From Neostapfia colusana (lineage: Eukaryota > Streptophyta > Magnoliopsida > Poales > Poaceae), in NCBI GenBank assembly GCA_030760725.1, contig JASWHV010000001.1, positions 72,685,683-72,749,682 of the forward strand: 64,000 nt of DNA, written 5' to 3'. Within the stretch, counting starts at the first letter, position 1; every line of letters starts with the position of its first letter. Below, one piece after another: positions 33,948 through 46,402 of this stretch. The notes beneath the pieces were generated by a model. The model was not told the DNA's origin. It searched no databases and saw only the letters and a list, made by a program, of their open reading frames with translations. The translations under genes and the position numbers were made by a program.

Positions 33948-35103
33948 TTACCGTATATGAGCGGACAGCAAGTCTGGGTAGTTCGAACGGAGGTATTCTT
34001 CACTCTCCCATGTCGTTTCCTCCGCGGTGTGATGGCTCCATAAAACATTATAGAATAGGAGCATCCGATTACTTGTTGACCGAGACTTTTCATCAATAAC
34101 CCGGATTGGATGCTCGGTATAAGAAGATCCGGTTGCAATGTCTCGAGATCTCAGTGCGAACAGCAGTGGTATTCTTGAGACATTTCCGAAGCTGCGAGAC
34201 GTGAAATATGTCATGCACCCCAGCATGGTTTGTTGGTAGCTCAAGCCGGTAGGCTACGGGTCCACACTTCTCTGTAATGGCGAATGGACCGATAAACTAG
34301 GGAGCGAGCTTTCCTTTTACACCGAATAGGTGAACTCCCTTCATTGGAGATATGCAGAGATATACGTACTCTCCGACGTTGAAGTTCAGCGGTCGACGTC
34401 GCTGGTCTTCATAGCTCTTCTGTCGAGATTGAGAAGCCTTTAAATTGGCTTGTATGAATCTAACTCGTTCTTCGACGTCATTGACGAGGTCAATCCCGAA
34501 TGTCACCCTTTCACCAGATTTGCACCAGTTAGGCGGTGTGCGACATCTCCGGCAGTAGAGAGCCTCATATGGTGCCATCTTGATACTCGTTTGATAGCTG
34601 TTGTTGTATGAGAATTCCGCCAACGGTAAATAAGCATCCCAATTCTTACCGTGGTGCACGGCACACGCTCTCAACATATGTTCCAGGACTTGATTCACCC
34701 TCTCGGTTTGTCCATCGGTTTGAGGGTGATATGCGAAGCTTCTAAGCAATTTTGTTCCAAAAGATGCATGCAGCTGTTCCCAGAAATGAGAAACAAACAG
34801 TGCACCACGATCTGAAACTATTGTTCTTGGAACTCCATGCTGGCATAAGACCCGTGCAATGTATAATTTTGCATACTCCTTGGCGTTGAATCTAACATTT
34901 ACCGGTATGAAGTGTGCTGATTTGGTTAATCGGTCAATGATTACCCAAACCGAATCATGCTTCTGAGATGTGAGTGGTAACCCGACAATGAAATCCATAA
35001 TCACATCTTCCCACTTCCATGATGGAATATGGAGGGGCTGTAGCAAATCAGGTTTCTTCATGTGATCGACTTTTACCCTCCGACACGTCTCACACTCGGA
35101 TAC
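33948..35103 (-). pseudogene. Element B integrase core and chromodomain-like tail
   Basis: Continues the pol frame after TAA at 35104-35106. The core has the VWVIIDRLTKSAHF and TIVSDRGALF aspartates and the Glu in TDGQTERVNQVLEHM, so the DDE triad is visible. The C-terminal segment has GVHLFGVKGKLAP, then TAG at 34297-34299. A frameshift near 34140 precedes the final frame (33948 to about 34140), which ends EETTWESEEYL and a stop. Function as for the A integrase. Three lesions make it non-functional, but the domain order is complete. Confidence 0.8.
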
Positions 35104-36991
35104 TTATTTAGCTATTTCCCGCTTCATCCGTGTCCACCAAAACTGGCTTCTCAAATCTTTGTACATATTGTTGCTGCCCGGGTGAATGGAAAATTTTGAT
35201 AAATGAGCTTCGTCTAATATTTTCTTCCGAAGCTTCATGTTCCGCGGTACGACTATACGGTTCTTGAACCATAACGTACCGTTCTCATCTTTCCGGAAGC
35301 ACTTTACCTCTCCTTTGTCTATTCTCTTCCTGATATGTGCCATGCCCTTATCTTTCTTTTGAGCCTCTACAATTTCATCTCGAATTGTAGGAATGAGGGC
35401 AAGGTTAAACAATGACCCATAAGGAACCAAGTGTAGGCTCGGTTCTTCTTCTTCCATTGCAGCCATGGTTAGGTTATGAACATGTGATTTTTGACTAAGT
35501 GTGCCGGCAACCACATTCGCTTTTCCAGGATGGTAATGAATCTCTATTTCGTAATATTTAATTAACTCTAACCATCTTCGCTGCCTCATATTTAATTCAT
35601 TTTGTGTGGAGATGTACTTTAAACTCTTGTGGTCGGTGTAGAGGTGAACTAAATTTCCAAGTAAATAGTGCCTCCACAATTTTAAAGCAAGAACCACAGC
35701 AGCTAGCTCGAAGTCATGTATCGGATAATTCTGCTCATGATTCAGAAGCTGCATGGATCCATATGCCACCACTCGCCCTTCTTGCATAAGCATGCAGCCA
35801 AGGCCAATGCCGGATGCATCGCAATAAACATCAAAAGCCTTAGTTGTATCGGGCTGCACCAACACTGGGGCTGTTGTAAGGTACTTTACCAATGCTTTGA
35901 ATGCCTCCTCACATACTTCACTCCACACATATTTCTTGCCTTTCTTCAGAAGTTCCATCATCGGTTTAGAGACCTTAGAGAAATTCGGAATGAATCTCCA
36001 GTGGTAACCCGCTAAACCGAGAAAACTACGGACTTCGTGGACTGATTTTGGTGAACTTCAATTCAGCACTTGAACAATTTTGCTCGGATCAACCGCAATG
36101 CCCTCCGCAGAAATAATGTGCCCAAGAAATGGCACTTGGTTGATCCAAAACTCACATTTGCTGAATTTTGCATATAGTTTGTGATCCCGTAGACGTTGGA
36201 GCACAATATGCAAATGCTCGTCGTGTTCTTCCTTCGATTTAGAATATACAAAAATATCATCGATGAATACCACAACGAACTTGTCAAACTCCGGCATGAA
36301 GACTGAATTCATCAAGTACATAAAATGGGCCGGAGCATTGGTGAGTCCGAATGACATGACGAGATACTCATATAACCCGTATATCGTCGAGAATGTCTTC
36401 TTGGGTATGTCTTCCGCCCGGATATTGATCTGATGATATCCGGACCGAAGATCCATCTTCGAGAAAACCTTAGCACCCACTAGTTGATCGAAAAGCATAT
36501 CGATACGTGGTAGTGGATACTTGTTCTTGATAGTTACGGCATTGAGCGGACGATAGTCCACACATAGCCTCAGAGTCTCGTCCTTTTTATTGACGAACAG
36601 CGCGGAGCATCCCCACGGTGATGAACTTGGTCGAATAAAGCCTTTGCTTAACAAGTCATTCAGCTGCTCTTTCAACTCCGTGAGTTCCTTCGGTGCCATT
36701 TTATACGGCCTCCGAGAGATGGGTGTGGTTCCCGGTGCTAGTTCAATTTTGAACTCCACTTCACGTTCAGGCGGCATGCCCGGTAGATTCTCAGGAAACA
36801 CGTCCGGATATTCCCGGACCACTGGGATGTCCTCCAGTTTCTTAGCTTCAGTGGTGTGTACAGCAGTAACTTCCGGTGCAACATTTCTCAGAATCAATGT
36901 GTGTTGCCCGTGCTTCTTTGAATTCAGCTGCACCGTTCGTGAACTAATATCAAAGATAGCTTGGTGATGTGCCAACCAAGCCATCCCCAAG
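35104..36991 (-). pseudogene. Element B RT, RNase H and integrase zinc finger
   Basis: RT from the LGMAWLAHH segment (36991) through CVDYRPLNAVTIKNKYPLPR to the catalytic box FIDD (codons on the complement of 36256-36261), which is intact. TGA at 36058-36060 appears to replace a Trp codon in the SPxxVHEVRSFLGL linker. RNase H retains FDVYCDASG, LAAVVLALK and YTDHKSLKY. The HHCC finger of integrase runs to TAA at 35104. Everything is in one frame apart from the two stops. The upstream part of the same frame is at 53170, beyond element C, which inserted at ATGAT between residues of the protease-RT linker. Confidence 0.85.
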
Positions 36992-36996
36992 ATGAT
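36992..36996. repeat. Target-site duplication of C, left (ATGAT)
   Basis: Exact partner of 53165-53169. Rejoining these restores B's frame across the protease-RT linker. Confidence 0.9.
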
Positions 36997-37784
36997 TGTA
37001 AAATCCCCAAAAGTGCTAACAAAGATTTCAGCACCTTTACACTTAGGAAAAATGAGGAGAATTAAAACTTTGAATTTTAACGGTGTGAGTTCAAAGTAAG
37101 GATTTAAACTTCCCAAAAAGTCCAACATGGAGATCTAAATTCATAACTTGGGTCTTCATATTTCAAATATTCAACCTTCCAAATGTCAGCTCATTTGGAG
37201 GGGTTCTAGTATTTGTTTTGGGATTAAAAGAGGAAGCCCTCAAATCTGAATTTAAATTTCAGTTTTAAATTTAATCTTGCTCAATTTGCATCTTTGGTTC
37301 CACAAATGTGTTCTCCACATTTGAATTAGCTGCCATACCAAAATTCAGAATTATTTGAGTTGGTTTGCTATGTTTTTGGAACAATGCAAAGGGAGATTTC
37401 AAATTCAAATAACCAAACTCAATTCAAATTCCACCCTAGAATTCGAATCAGCTGGAATTCAAATTTTCAAACCATGACTTTGAGGTGAAGCAAAGCTTTT
37501 AATTGTGAGTAGCTGTGGGAAAATTTTGATTAAAAAATGAGGGGGTGGGACCCATCTGTCAGCCACACAACCAATACAAACCGACCCTGTTTTTGTTTCT
37601 CTCGGGTGCGCACGCGCGCAACAGGCCGCCGGAGCCCACCTCGGACGATTTTCTCCGGTGCCACCTCCTGCTATCCGATATTTTGCTCGGCCTGATCACC
37701 ACAGAATGTGCACCGAAGCTACTTCGCTTCCTCCATTCACTCTCGAGCCTCGGTTGTTGCCTCGCAAAGAACAGAGCCGCTCGG
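36997..37784 (+). mobile_element. Element C 5' LTR, truncated
   Basis: Matches the A LTR start and, from about 37193, the C 3' LTR at 49500 onwards. It is interrupted after GCCGCTCGG by E'; in the 3' LTR the same site reads GCCGCTCGGTTCC. Confidence 0.85.
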
Positions 37785-38910
37785 TGTGGCGGACTGGAAT
37801 CCGCTCATCCAGGATCACAGAGGGTGGTGCCGCACGATGCGACACCTGACAGCACACATCATAAGGAAACATTGTATTACATAGAAAACCAACTGAAACG
37901 TACAAATAGTACAATACTTCAGTTACAAACTAGTCTTTATATTACAACAGCGGAAGCTAAGTTTGTACAACTCACTCCATCTACATAGGAAAAGTCGGTT
38001 GCACAGCCCTAGGGCAACCCACACTAGCTGCACTCCTCCAGCTCAATGCGGCGTGTACGGTTCCCACTCAACCGTGGTCCCCGACAGAGGGTAAAAAACC
38101 TCGCCGGTGGACTCGTAACCCGAGTCCGTGGGATACTTCTCACCTGAAAAATACTTATAGCAGCAACCGTGAGCACGATGGCTCAACAAGACTTAACCGA
38201 CTCACCTAGGCATGAAAATCTACATGTAGTGTACGACGACCATGGGATGGTAATTAGCAGCAAATGGACACGCCTAAAGGTTCATCCTTATTTCATCTTT
38301 TAGCCACAAGTTAACAGTTCATGAATCTGAAATTTAGTAAGCAACATTTGGTGGCACACATGTAGCAATACAATTATACATATCAGCAGAATTAAATCAT
38401 AACATTCCATAGTTTATCTACGTTACGACGCAGTGAACAAGCGGTACTCGTCACCGTGAGGGACGGCGAATCGACACGATATACACCTGCAGGGATACCC
38501 AAAGAGCACGTCACATACGCCCACCCGTGGAGCGGCACAGCAAGCTCACTCGATATCGTACGGGACAACCTTTCACCCAACAGCCCAAACGTCGAACCGG
38601 TCGCACCGAAACGAGCAGGAGGTTCAATACACGGAGCATCTCTCTATGCCCGTTAGCAGATTTCCACCTTGCTGCCATCAGCCTACACCAATAAATCGGT
38701 GCGTTATGCGTCGACGCCCGGAGGTATAGGTTACATCGGTTTATCGGGGCCCATATATCCGATATGCCTTCGGTACGTTCAATACTTGTTCAGCAGGGCC
38801 GCACACGGATCGGTCCTCAATCGACACGGACAGGGATGAGCACACAAGACTTCCTCTTGCTGCGCCCTAGCCCCTGCCTAGTCTCATTTTCAATACTAAA
38901 GTGATCTCCG
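37785..38910 (-). mobile_element. E' : 3' part of an E-family LTR, minus strand
   Basis: On the minus strand it ends GTCCGCCACA at 37785 and matches the plus-strand E LTR at 4640-5600 block by block. It keeps the hairpin (38170-38185), a TTTTTCAG acceptor and the small exon. Its upstream part is gone: at about 38905-38912 it is joined directly to D LTR sequence in the opposite orientation. CTCGG (37780-37784) is the probable single surviving target copy. Confidence 0.75.
38043..38144 (-). CDS. Candidate LTR-encoded small exon, E' copy
   Basis: After the TTTTTCAG acceptor the frame reads Gly-Glu-Lys-Tyr-Pro and stays open for 33 codons to TGA (38045-38043), ending Glu-Pro-Tyr-Thr-Pro-His. It differs from the E copy at many sites yet keeps the frame, the GExY start and the EPxTP end. 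The upstream exon is lost with the truncation. Confidence 0.45.
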   Translation of the reverse strand, partial: GEKYPTDSGYESTGEVFYPLSGTTVEWEPYTPH

Positions 38911-40025
38911 CTTGTGTCGACTGAGGACTGAGCCGTGTTCGGGCCTGTTGAACAAGCAAGAACGGTACCGAAGACCTACTTTATATATGGGAACCGGGAA
39001 ACCAGTGTAATTTGGGTAGCTGGTTGTTGAGGCATTCCTTGTCGTCAAGAGGGTAGGTTGAGAGCTTGAGGTGTAAATCGGCTGGCAGCACTGCAGATGC
39101 GCGCGCAGAGACCTCTTGCTCGGGACGATAGGACCGGTTCAACATTTGGCTGACGGATGAAAGGTGGTCGTGTACGACGTCCGTGATGGTTGCTGTAGGC
39201 AACATCGAGTACGGGCGTACGTGACGGGTTATTCGGGTAACCCTGTAGGTGTAAATCGATTATAATCCTTGTCCCTCTCGGCCAGTGAGTACCACTTGTT
39301 CACTGTACCGTGACGTAGAAAGAACAGGCTAGATGCATGTTAAAATGTTGCTGATTGAAAGATGGACTTTGATTGATAATGATTTGCTGTAGTTTAGAGC
39401 TAATTAAAGTTACTTTCAACCTTAGGGAAAGCACATGAGAGAAATGTGTTTCTTGTCTGATTGTGGCTCTCTCATGTGTCTTGGCATGAGGTTTTCTCCA
39501 CGCTTGCTGCTAAAACTTGAAAGTAAGAGCAAACTAAATAGGCATGTCTTTTGCAACTTACCTTCCTATTTCACATTGCAATTCTAGCATATAGAGTTAC
39601 ATGTTTAAGTGAGACGGGTCAGTCTTGCTGAGCCTATGTGCTCACGCTTGCTATATGAGTGGTTTTGCAGGTTAACCTCGGTGCTTATAAGAAGGTTGTC
39701 TGGTGAGACTCGGAGACTTCCGAGTCGTTTAACACATGGAGAACCTGGCCGCTGCCGTATGACTCCGTGTTGCTAGCAAGAAGGGTCCGTGGGCTAGACC
39801 TCTTCCCGAGTGCTTAGAAGATATGAAACGTGAGAATAAACTAGTCTTCCGCTGTAGTTATTTGATGTAAATTATTTACAAAGAACATTTGTAAGCTTCC
39901 ACTTTTGATTTATGTAGTACGTGTTCTTATATGTGTGCTGTTGGGTGCCACGTATCACGGCACCACCCAATGCGATTCCCGGGCGAGCGGCACGACCCGG
40001 TTATCGGGTGGTCAGGTCCCTCTCA
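38911..40025 (+). mobile_element. Element D 5' LTR, right 1.1 kb only
   Basis: Matches the D 3' LTR from about 48375 to its end. Hairpin 39629-39644, TTTTGCAG acceptor at 39670 followed immediately by GTTAA, so the exon frame is closed in this family. Confidence 0.85.
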
Positions 40026-40028
40026 GCG

Positions 40029-40040
40029 TGGTATCAGAGC
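40029..40040 (+). other. Primer-binding site of D (initiator Met tRNA)
   Basis: TGGTATCAGAGC three bases after the 5' LTR end CTCTCA. Confidence 0.9.
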
Positions 40041-41530
40041 CGCATTGATAATAGTGCACGGAATAAGGATCGTATTACGACAAAAACTTAGGATACAGTA
40101 AGGATACGGTACTAGGCCCACATAAGGATAACTATTAGCCTAATATGAAGGTGGCAATCTAACTTATGTGATATGTCAGAAAATTGTTCATCTCGAGACG
40201 TTCTATGTCTTGAGGGGTGCACGTAAGCACTGTCCATCAGTGTGCACAAGGTGAAGGGTGGAGCCCCACGGGTGGCAGATAACCCGATCAGCTTTAGTAT
40301 CCTCTACGACTCTTCATGTCGTTTGGAGTATTCGAGCAACGCCCTTCCCTGGCATGCTACGGGCAAGTTTGGGAGACCTGTCACATGGTTAGTAACGTGA
40401 ACACGTAGCTCAAGGCGTGTTTGGCTTGAGAACACCAGTGCGAGTGATGACGGACGGGTGTACGAACTGTATTGGGACCAGGTTCAGTGTGCATCTGAAC
40501 CTGATGATTGTGTGTATCTTATGCAGGTGCTAACCACGAAACCATAGTCCGAGTAGAACACGTTTATGAGTGATCATTTTAGTGCCACCTAAGGATACGG
40601 ATCTGCCGGTATAATCCAGTTAGGATTTTCTTTTGTGAGGCAACGAAGTACCGTCATATGTCTTACGGTGCATCGCCATCGTACTACACTTTATAACTTC
40701 TTTCCTATGAAGAAATCATTCATTACTAACTTTAAACTAAAAATGGAAGTTGGAAAACACATATTAGCTAATGAACTCTTCATTTGAACTAAGTTTCAAA
40801 GGGGAGAATAGATAGGCTTCTAGGTTTCTCAAAAACAGAGTGCTCTGTTCTGGCAGAAATTTTTGCTGGACTTTGACAGAGCATAACTCGGAGTATATTT
40901 ACCCAATGGAGGTGTATGATACAGTTCTGGAAAGGTTTTTAAGAGATCTACCATTTCTTTGTAGACCTACAGAGCAAAATCACACACCAAATTGGTTGAA
41001 TGTCCAGTTGAATGCAAACTGTTCAGAAAACAAGACAGATGCAAACCTTCCTGGATGTTTCTGTATAACACTTATAACTTTCTGTAGAAAATCACTAAGT
41101 AGCCTATGATATACCTTTGTAAAGGTTATGAAATTTGAAACATTTTTGTAGTTCAAAGTTTGTTCCGATTCATATTGTATTTACTTGTACAACTGTGATA
41201 AAAACAGCCACATACAAAGGAGATGCTGGCAAATTTTATCCAGGAATTCTGTCAACTTTGGAAAACCATAACTTTTGATCCAGAGATGATCTAGAGGCAC
41301 ATGAATACTCGTTGGAAATATATTGAAGTTAACATTAACTTTGGTATGCAATTTGAGTTATGAAAATGCTTCTAACTGGATCAGAATCTGGATTTAGTGC
41401 ATCAAGGTATGTTCTGGACAGAGAGGAAGAAAATGAGTGATATCGTGCATGCTAGCACAAGTTATGTGCCCCAAAAAGAACCAGTTGGTGTTTTGAACGC
41501 CATCCAGTGAAATATGGAGGTCCCTATATG
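40041..41530 (+). other. Leader of element D
   Basis: AT-rich, no protein similarity seen. The N-terminal and capsid parts of gag that should follow are missing; the next recognisable coding sequence is the CCHC region. Confidence 0.55.
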
Positions 41531-41534
41531 ATTA

Positions 41535-42120
41535 ACTCCTCAGAGGTTGATTGCTGGTCATGTACCACAACTTGCACTACCTCCACAGCAACACCATCAG
41601 ACGGTGGTTTGTGCTCCACCGCTGCAGCTATATGTATCTAGCTTCCAACCACAAGTTAGCGAAGAGCCAGAGAGACATCGGTGCTCCATTTGTGGTCGGA
41701 CGGGCCATTATGCTAGGTATTGTCGGGAGGAAATTCAAGGATGCGGGTTATCATACTTTCAATGTTCAGACCCGTACCTGTATCTGCAGAAAAGAGGGCA
41801 GAAAGGAGCAACATTCACTACACAGTGAGTGATGATGTTCCGGAAGGAGAAGCCGCGTTAGCAGAGATGTTTTCTCTGAATTAGCTACCAGTATTAATTC
41901 TCTTCGACTCCGGTGCCACACCTAGCTTTGTTAGTCAATCTTTTGTGGCCCAACATCAGCTCCAAATTACTTTTACAAAGAGGCAATACCTCATATCTTC
42001 GCCGGGCAGCATTACAACAAGTGATGTTGTCTTCCGAGCACCTCTTTGTTTGGGGGTTAGGCTACCCACGAGCCTTATTATTTTTGGGGTCTGAAGATCG
42101 ACATTATTTCAGGGATGTCG
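41535..42120 (+). pseudogene. Element D gag zinc knuckle and protease remnant
   Basis: Only the gag C-terminus survives: a Gln/Pro-rich linker and the CCHC knuckle CSICGRTGHYARYC (about 41684-41725). A frameshifted stretch leads to the protease motif LFDSGATPSFVSQS (Asp-Ser-Gly at about 41908-41916), which is intact. Further stops follow before the RT. Compared with A, about 850 bp of gag coding sequence is missing. Confidence 0.75.
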
Positions 42121-43878
42121 TGGTTGAATTACCACAAAGCATTTCACAACATCAGTTCTCGAACCGTTAAGCTCAACGCCCCACGGGACGGTCTTCATAC
42201 ATTAGTTCTGGGCTCCACTCGGCAACAGATTGCAATATTGAACCACTCGGAAACTGTTAAGATAGAGGACAGTCCAGTGGTACGTGAATTTCAGGATGTG
42301 TTTCCCTATTGTTTACCGGGCATACCGCCCGAACGGGACGTAGAGTTCAAGATGGAACTTGCGCCGGGAACACCACCGAGGTTGTGAAGGCCGTACAAAA
42401 TGGCACCCAATGAATGGGCATAGTGGAAGACACCGCTGAATGACCTTATGAGCAAAGGTTTTATACGACTGAGTTGTCACCTTGGGCTTATTCAGCATTG
42501 TTTGCAAAGGAGAAGCACAAAACACTACAACTTTGTGTGGTGTTCATCTGCTTAACACTGTGACAATCAAGAACAAGTACCCGTTACCACAGATCGACAT
42601 GTTGTTTGATCAGTTGGTCAAAGCAAATATCTTTTCCAAAATAGACTTAAGATCATGGTTCCAACAGATTAAGATACGGGCTGAGGATATTCCGAAGACG
42701 GCTTTCTCGACGAGGTACGGATTTTATGAGTACCTGGTCATGTCCTTCGGCCTCACCGACGCTCCAGCTCACTTCATGTACTTGATGAACTCGGTATTCA
42801 TGCTGGAGCTTGACAAGTTTGTCGTGGTCTTCATCGATTACATATTGGTATATTCCAAGTCGGAGGAAGAACACACGAAGCATCTGCGTATAGTCTTGCA
42901 ATGGCTGCGGGATCACCAACTATACGCGAAATTCAGCAAGTGCAAATTCTGGATATTGCAAGTGCCTTTTCTCGGGCATATTATCTCAGCGGAGGGCATC
43001 GCTGTAGACCAAAGTAAAATCACACAAGTGCTGAATTGGAAGTCCCCGAGAACTGTTCATGAGGTACGGAGTTTCCTCGGACTCGGGGTATATTATCGGA
43101 GGTTCATTCCGAACTTCTCAAAGATTGCCAAGCCTATGACAGAGCTGCTGAAGAAGGCTACCAAATATGTTTGGAGTCCAGCATGTGAAGCAGCGTTCAA
43201 GGCATTAGTGAAGCACCTAACATAAGCACCGGTTTTGGCGCAGCTAGACACAACAAAACCATTCGATGTGTACTGCGATGCATCCGGCATTAGACTTGGA
43301 TGTGTGCTGATGCAAGACCGAAGAGTGGTCGTGTATGGATCACGGAAGCTCAGGAACCATGAGCAGAATTATCCAACTCATGACTTAGAGCTCGCTGCCA
43401 TGGCACTCGCATTAAAAATGTGGAGGCACTACCTACTCGGTAACCTCGTGCATTTATATACCGACCATAAAAGCCTCAAGTACATATTCACTCAGAAGAA
43501 GCTGAACATGAGGCAGGAAAGATGGTTAGAGTTGATAAAGGATTACGAAATAGAGATCCATTATTACCCCGGAAAGGCTAGTGTAGTGGCGGATACGCTG
43601 AGTCGCAAGTCACATGTTCATAATCTGACCATCACCCCGTTGGAAGAGAGCGATCCACCATTGCGTGTGGTTCCCCATAGAGCTCTCTACAATTTAGCTT
43701 TTATCCCCACCATTCGTGAAGAAAGGGTGGCAGCCCAGAAACATGACAAGGGCATGTCACATTTGAGGAGATGTATAGACAGTGGGAAGCTGAAATGTTT
43801 CCGGAAGGATGGAAATGGCGTCCTATGGTTCAAGGACCGGATAGTCGTACCCCGTAACCCGGAGTTACGCAAGAAAAT
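42115..43878 (+). pseudogene. Element D RT and RNase H, catalytic Asp lost
   Basis: Starts at the MSWLNYHKAFH linker. The RT finger part (42380-42540) is scrambled by stops and frameshifts. From 42545 the palm is readable (TIKNKYPLPQIDMLFDQL). The catalytic box reads FIDY instead of FIDD: the second Asp codon is TAC at 42839-42841, which alone should abolish polymerisation. TAA at 43223 separates RT from RNase H, which keeps FDVYCDASG and YTDHKSLKY. The frame ends at LRKK, where the integrase deletion begins. Confidence 0.8.
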
Positions 43879-44459
43879 GCCGCATATCCCTGAATTGGTG
43901 TGAGTTTGGCGAAAGGGTAACCTTCGGGATTGATCTTGTCAATAATGCGGAAGCAAAGGTTCGGCTTATTCAAGCGAACTTAAAAGCGGCTCAATCCCGA
44001 CAGAAACAGTATGCGGAACGGAGAAGACGTCCTTTGCAATTTGAAGTTGGGGATCACGTGAATCTACGTGTGTCTCCAATGAAGGGCGTGAACAGATTCG
44101 TGGTGAGAAGAAAGTTGGCACCCCGATTCATCGGTCCATTCCAGGTTATGGAAAGATGTGGATCAGTTGCATACCGGCAGGAATTACCAGGGACATTCAC
44201 CGGTGTGTACGACATCTTCCACATTTCTCAGCTGAGGAAGTGCCTCAAGTGTTCAACCACCATTCAGCTGGGAAATATTGAGGAACTGAAGTCGGATCTC
44301 ACGTATCTTAAGGGGCCGATTCAGGTCATCGACATAAAGGACCGAACCACACGTAACCGTACATTGTGGTTCTATAAAGTTTTATGGAGTGGTCACTCCA
44401 AGGTTGAAGCGACATGGGAGAGCAAAGGATTTCTTCGCGCCAATTATCCCCACTTTTGA
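43879..44459 (+). pseudogene. Element D integrase C-terminus after core deletion
   Basis: Sequence jumps from the end of the RNase H/connection region (LRKK) straight to the segment equivalent to CRTPLNWCESGERV in A, so the HHCC finger and the whole DDE core (about 660 bp in A) are absent. The two parent sequences share a few bases (AGAAA) at the join. The C-terminus then reads GVNRFVVRRKLAPRFIGPF and ends with VEATWESKGFL before TGA 44457-44459. Confidence 0.8.
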
Positions 44460-46222
44460 CGTCACACATCATATAATTTTTCCACCATCCTCTCCCTCAT
44501 TTTTACTTTATAATCTCGGGATGAGATTCCTTTTCAGGAGGGAGGAATGTAAAGGTCCCAAAATTTCGAATAAAAGGGGACTGAAGTTTGAACACCATTT
44601 GGTTTCAAGTTATGAAAATTTGGACTTGTTTAAATTTTTCCACATGTGATGACACACATGAGTGTCCCACCACTCTAGCCTAGGATCAATTGAGTGAGAG
44701 TTGGGGGACAAAGTTATTTTAAAACCCATCTGTAAGCTCTCATGTGCAAGGGGAAATGAAATTCAGATTTTTAAACTAAAATTGTTCAAACTCAAATTTC
44801 AAATGAGGGCAACAATAGGAATGCAAACTGGTGTGATAAAAACCTCATTTGCAGCAGCCAACCAAAAATGAAGTTTCATATTTGAATTCCTTAGGTCGAA
44901 ATTCGGGGGTAGGCAAAGTCTCATGAATTTTTGAAGATATTTTCTATCCATTTTTCCAGATAGACCTAAATGTACAATGAAGTCAAATACATATTTGAAT
45001 TTGGATGAATTGTGTCCAATTATCCAAAGGCGGTTAAGTTTTCAACTCCACACAATTGAATTTCATCATTTGCAGATTTTGGAGATATTTTGGAGAGATA
45101 AGGGGGAGAGTGGGACCCACTTGTCATATGCACCCAAATATCTGAAACTGAGTCGGTTCTCTCTGTTCCACTCGAAGCAACCGAGACAGTGCCGAGCCAG
45201 CTCCGGGCGACACTGAGGGGCAACTGGGACACCTCCCAAGCAGCTGAAGCGCCTCCTTGGATTGTTCAACGTGATCAGCAGCTATGCCGTGCTCCTCTTT
45301 GCTCATGGACAGAACACCGAGACTCCCTCTCTCTCACACCGAACAGAGCAACCTCACCTCCGCAACACCATCGATCGGTTGGTAACCCACAATCTCACGT
45401 GAACAGAGGCTAGTGAGTAGCAAAATGGCACCAGGGCCTCTCCCTCTCCTTCCTCAACGCGCCACCGACCGATGTTTGGCCTCCCTACCCCGGGAACGCC
45501 ATGTCCGCGCTGCGGCCAAACGAGAACCCATGAGGAGGCTCCCGTGGACAGCTGAGTCTAGCGCTTGTCGCGGCCATGTACCGGCGCCCTTGGACGTGCC
45601 AAGGCACCGTGCTACTCTCCTGCCAAGCTCAAGCCATGCCGTGGACGACCGAGAGCCAAATCGGGAATTCTTCTCCGGCATGCTCAAACCGACCTTCCGA
45701 TACGGTACTCTCAAATTCGATCTCAATTCTCAGTTTTAGGTCGCCAAACCTTGCACACAGGGCCTAGAGTAGTGGGCGATCATTTGCTCTTCACATCCCT
45801 AGCTTGAAACTGCACATAGGCCGAGTATTTCTAGGTTTTCCAATGGCGACCGAGGTGGGGGACCGCGGGCGCACGGTGAAACCCCATTTTCCGTTGTTCC
45901 TGAGCAGTTTTGAGGCTATGTCTAGCTTCCTCAAAGTTCACTGGTGCTGTAGCACCGTTTTACCGAGCTGTTGGCATGCTAGGTTGACCGGCCGACGCCG
46001 CCGAAGGTGTACCGAGCCGCCGCACCGTCGCTAGCCACAGTAGAGGTCTTGCCGGCTCGGGGAAGCCTCACCATCGTGCTCAGTGTAACGGGTTAGGCCC
46101 TGGCGGTGAGAAGGGGCTCGGACAGAGGTCCGGAGATCGATTTCCGGCGATCTCCGGCGAGGGGGCGGCGCTGGCGCGCGAGCGCGGGAGTTGGGCTGAG
46201 GTTGAAGAAAGGTTCGGCGGGG

Positions 46223-46233
46223 CCCAGCAGTCA
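46223..46233. repeat. SINE target-site duplication, left (11 bp)
   Basis: CCCAGCAGTCA, identical to 46403-46413. Confidence 0.9.
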
Positions 46234-46402
46234 AAAAGGGCATACCCAGTGCTGAAAGCTCCCACACGTTGTGGGGTCTGGGGAAGGGAATTTCTAGGCA
46301 GCCTTCCCCTTGCTTATTTTGCAAGGAGGCTGATTCGAACCCAGGACCTCCAGGACACAAGTGGAGAGACTCTACCACTACGCCAGGCCTGCCCTTCTAA
46401 TC
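46234..46402 (-). mobile_element. tRNA-derived SINE, Au-like
   Basis: On the minus strand the head contains an A box (TGGCGTAGTGG) and a B box (GGTTCGAATC), the internal RNA polymerase III promoter of tRNA-derived SINEs. The body has CCCTTCCCCAGACCCCAC and CACTGGGTATGCCC, which match my memory of the grass Au SINE, and the 3' end is a short T run. An exact 11-bp target duplication flanks it, so it moved by target-primed reverse transcription using a partner LINE's enzymes. SINEs encode no protein. Confidence 0.85.

Noticed and set aside
36058..37128. Single 356-codon frame including 36997-37128
   Set aside because: The part beyond 36991 is element C LTR read by chance; the true B frame continues at 53170.
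46310..46400. Possible tRNA gene (A and B boxes, minus strand)
   Set aside because: No acceptor-stem pairing or full cloverleaf; continues into a SINE body and is flanked by an 11-bp target duplication.
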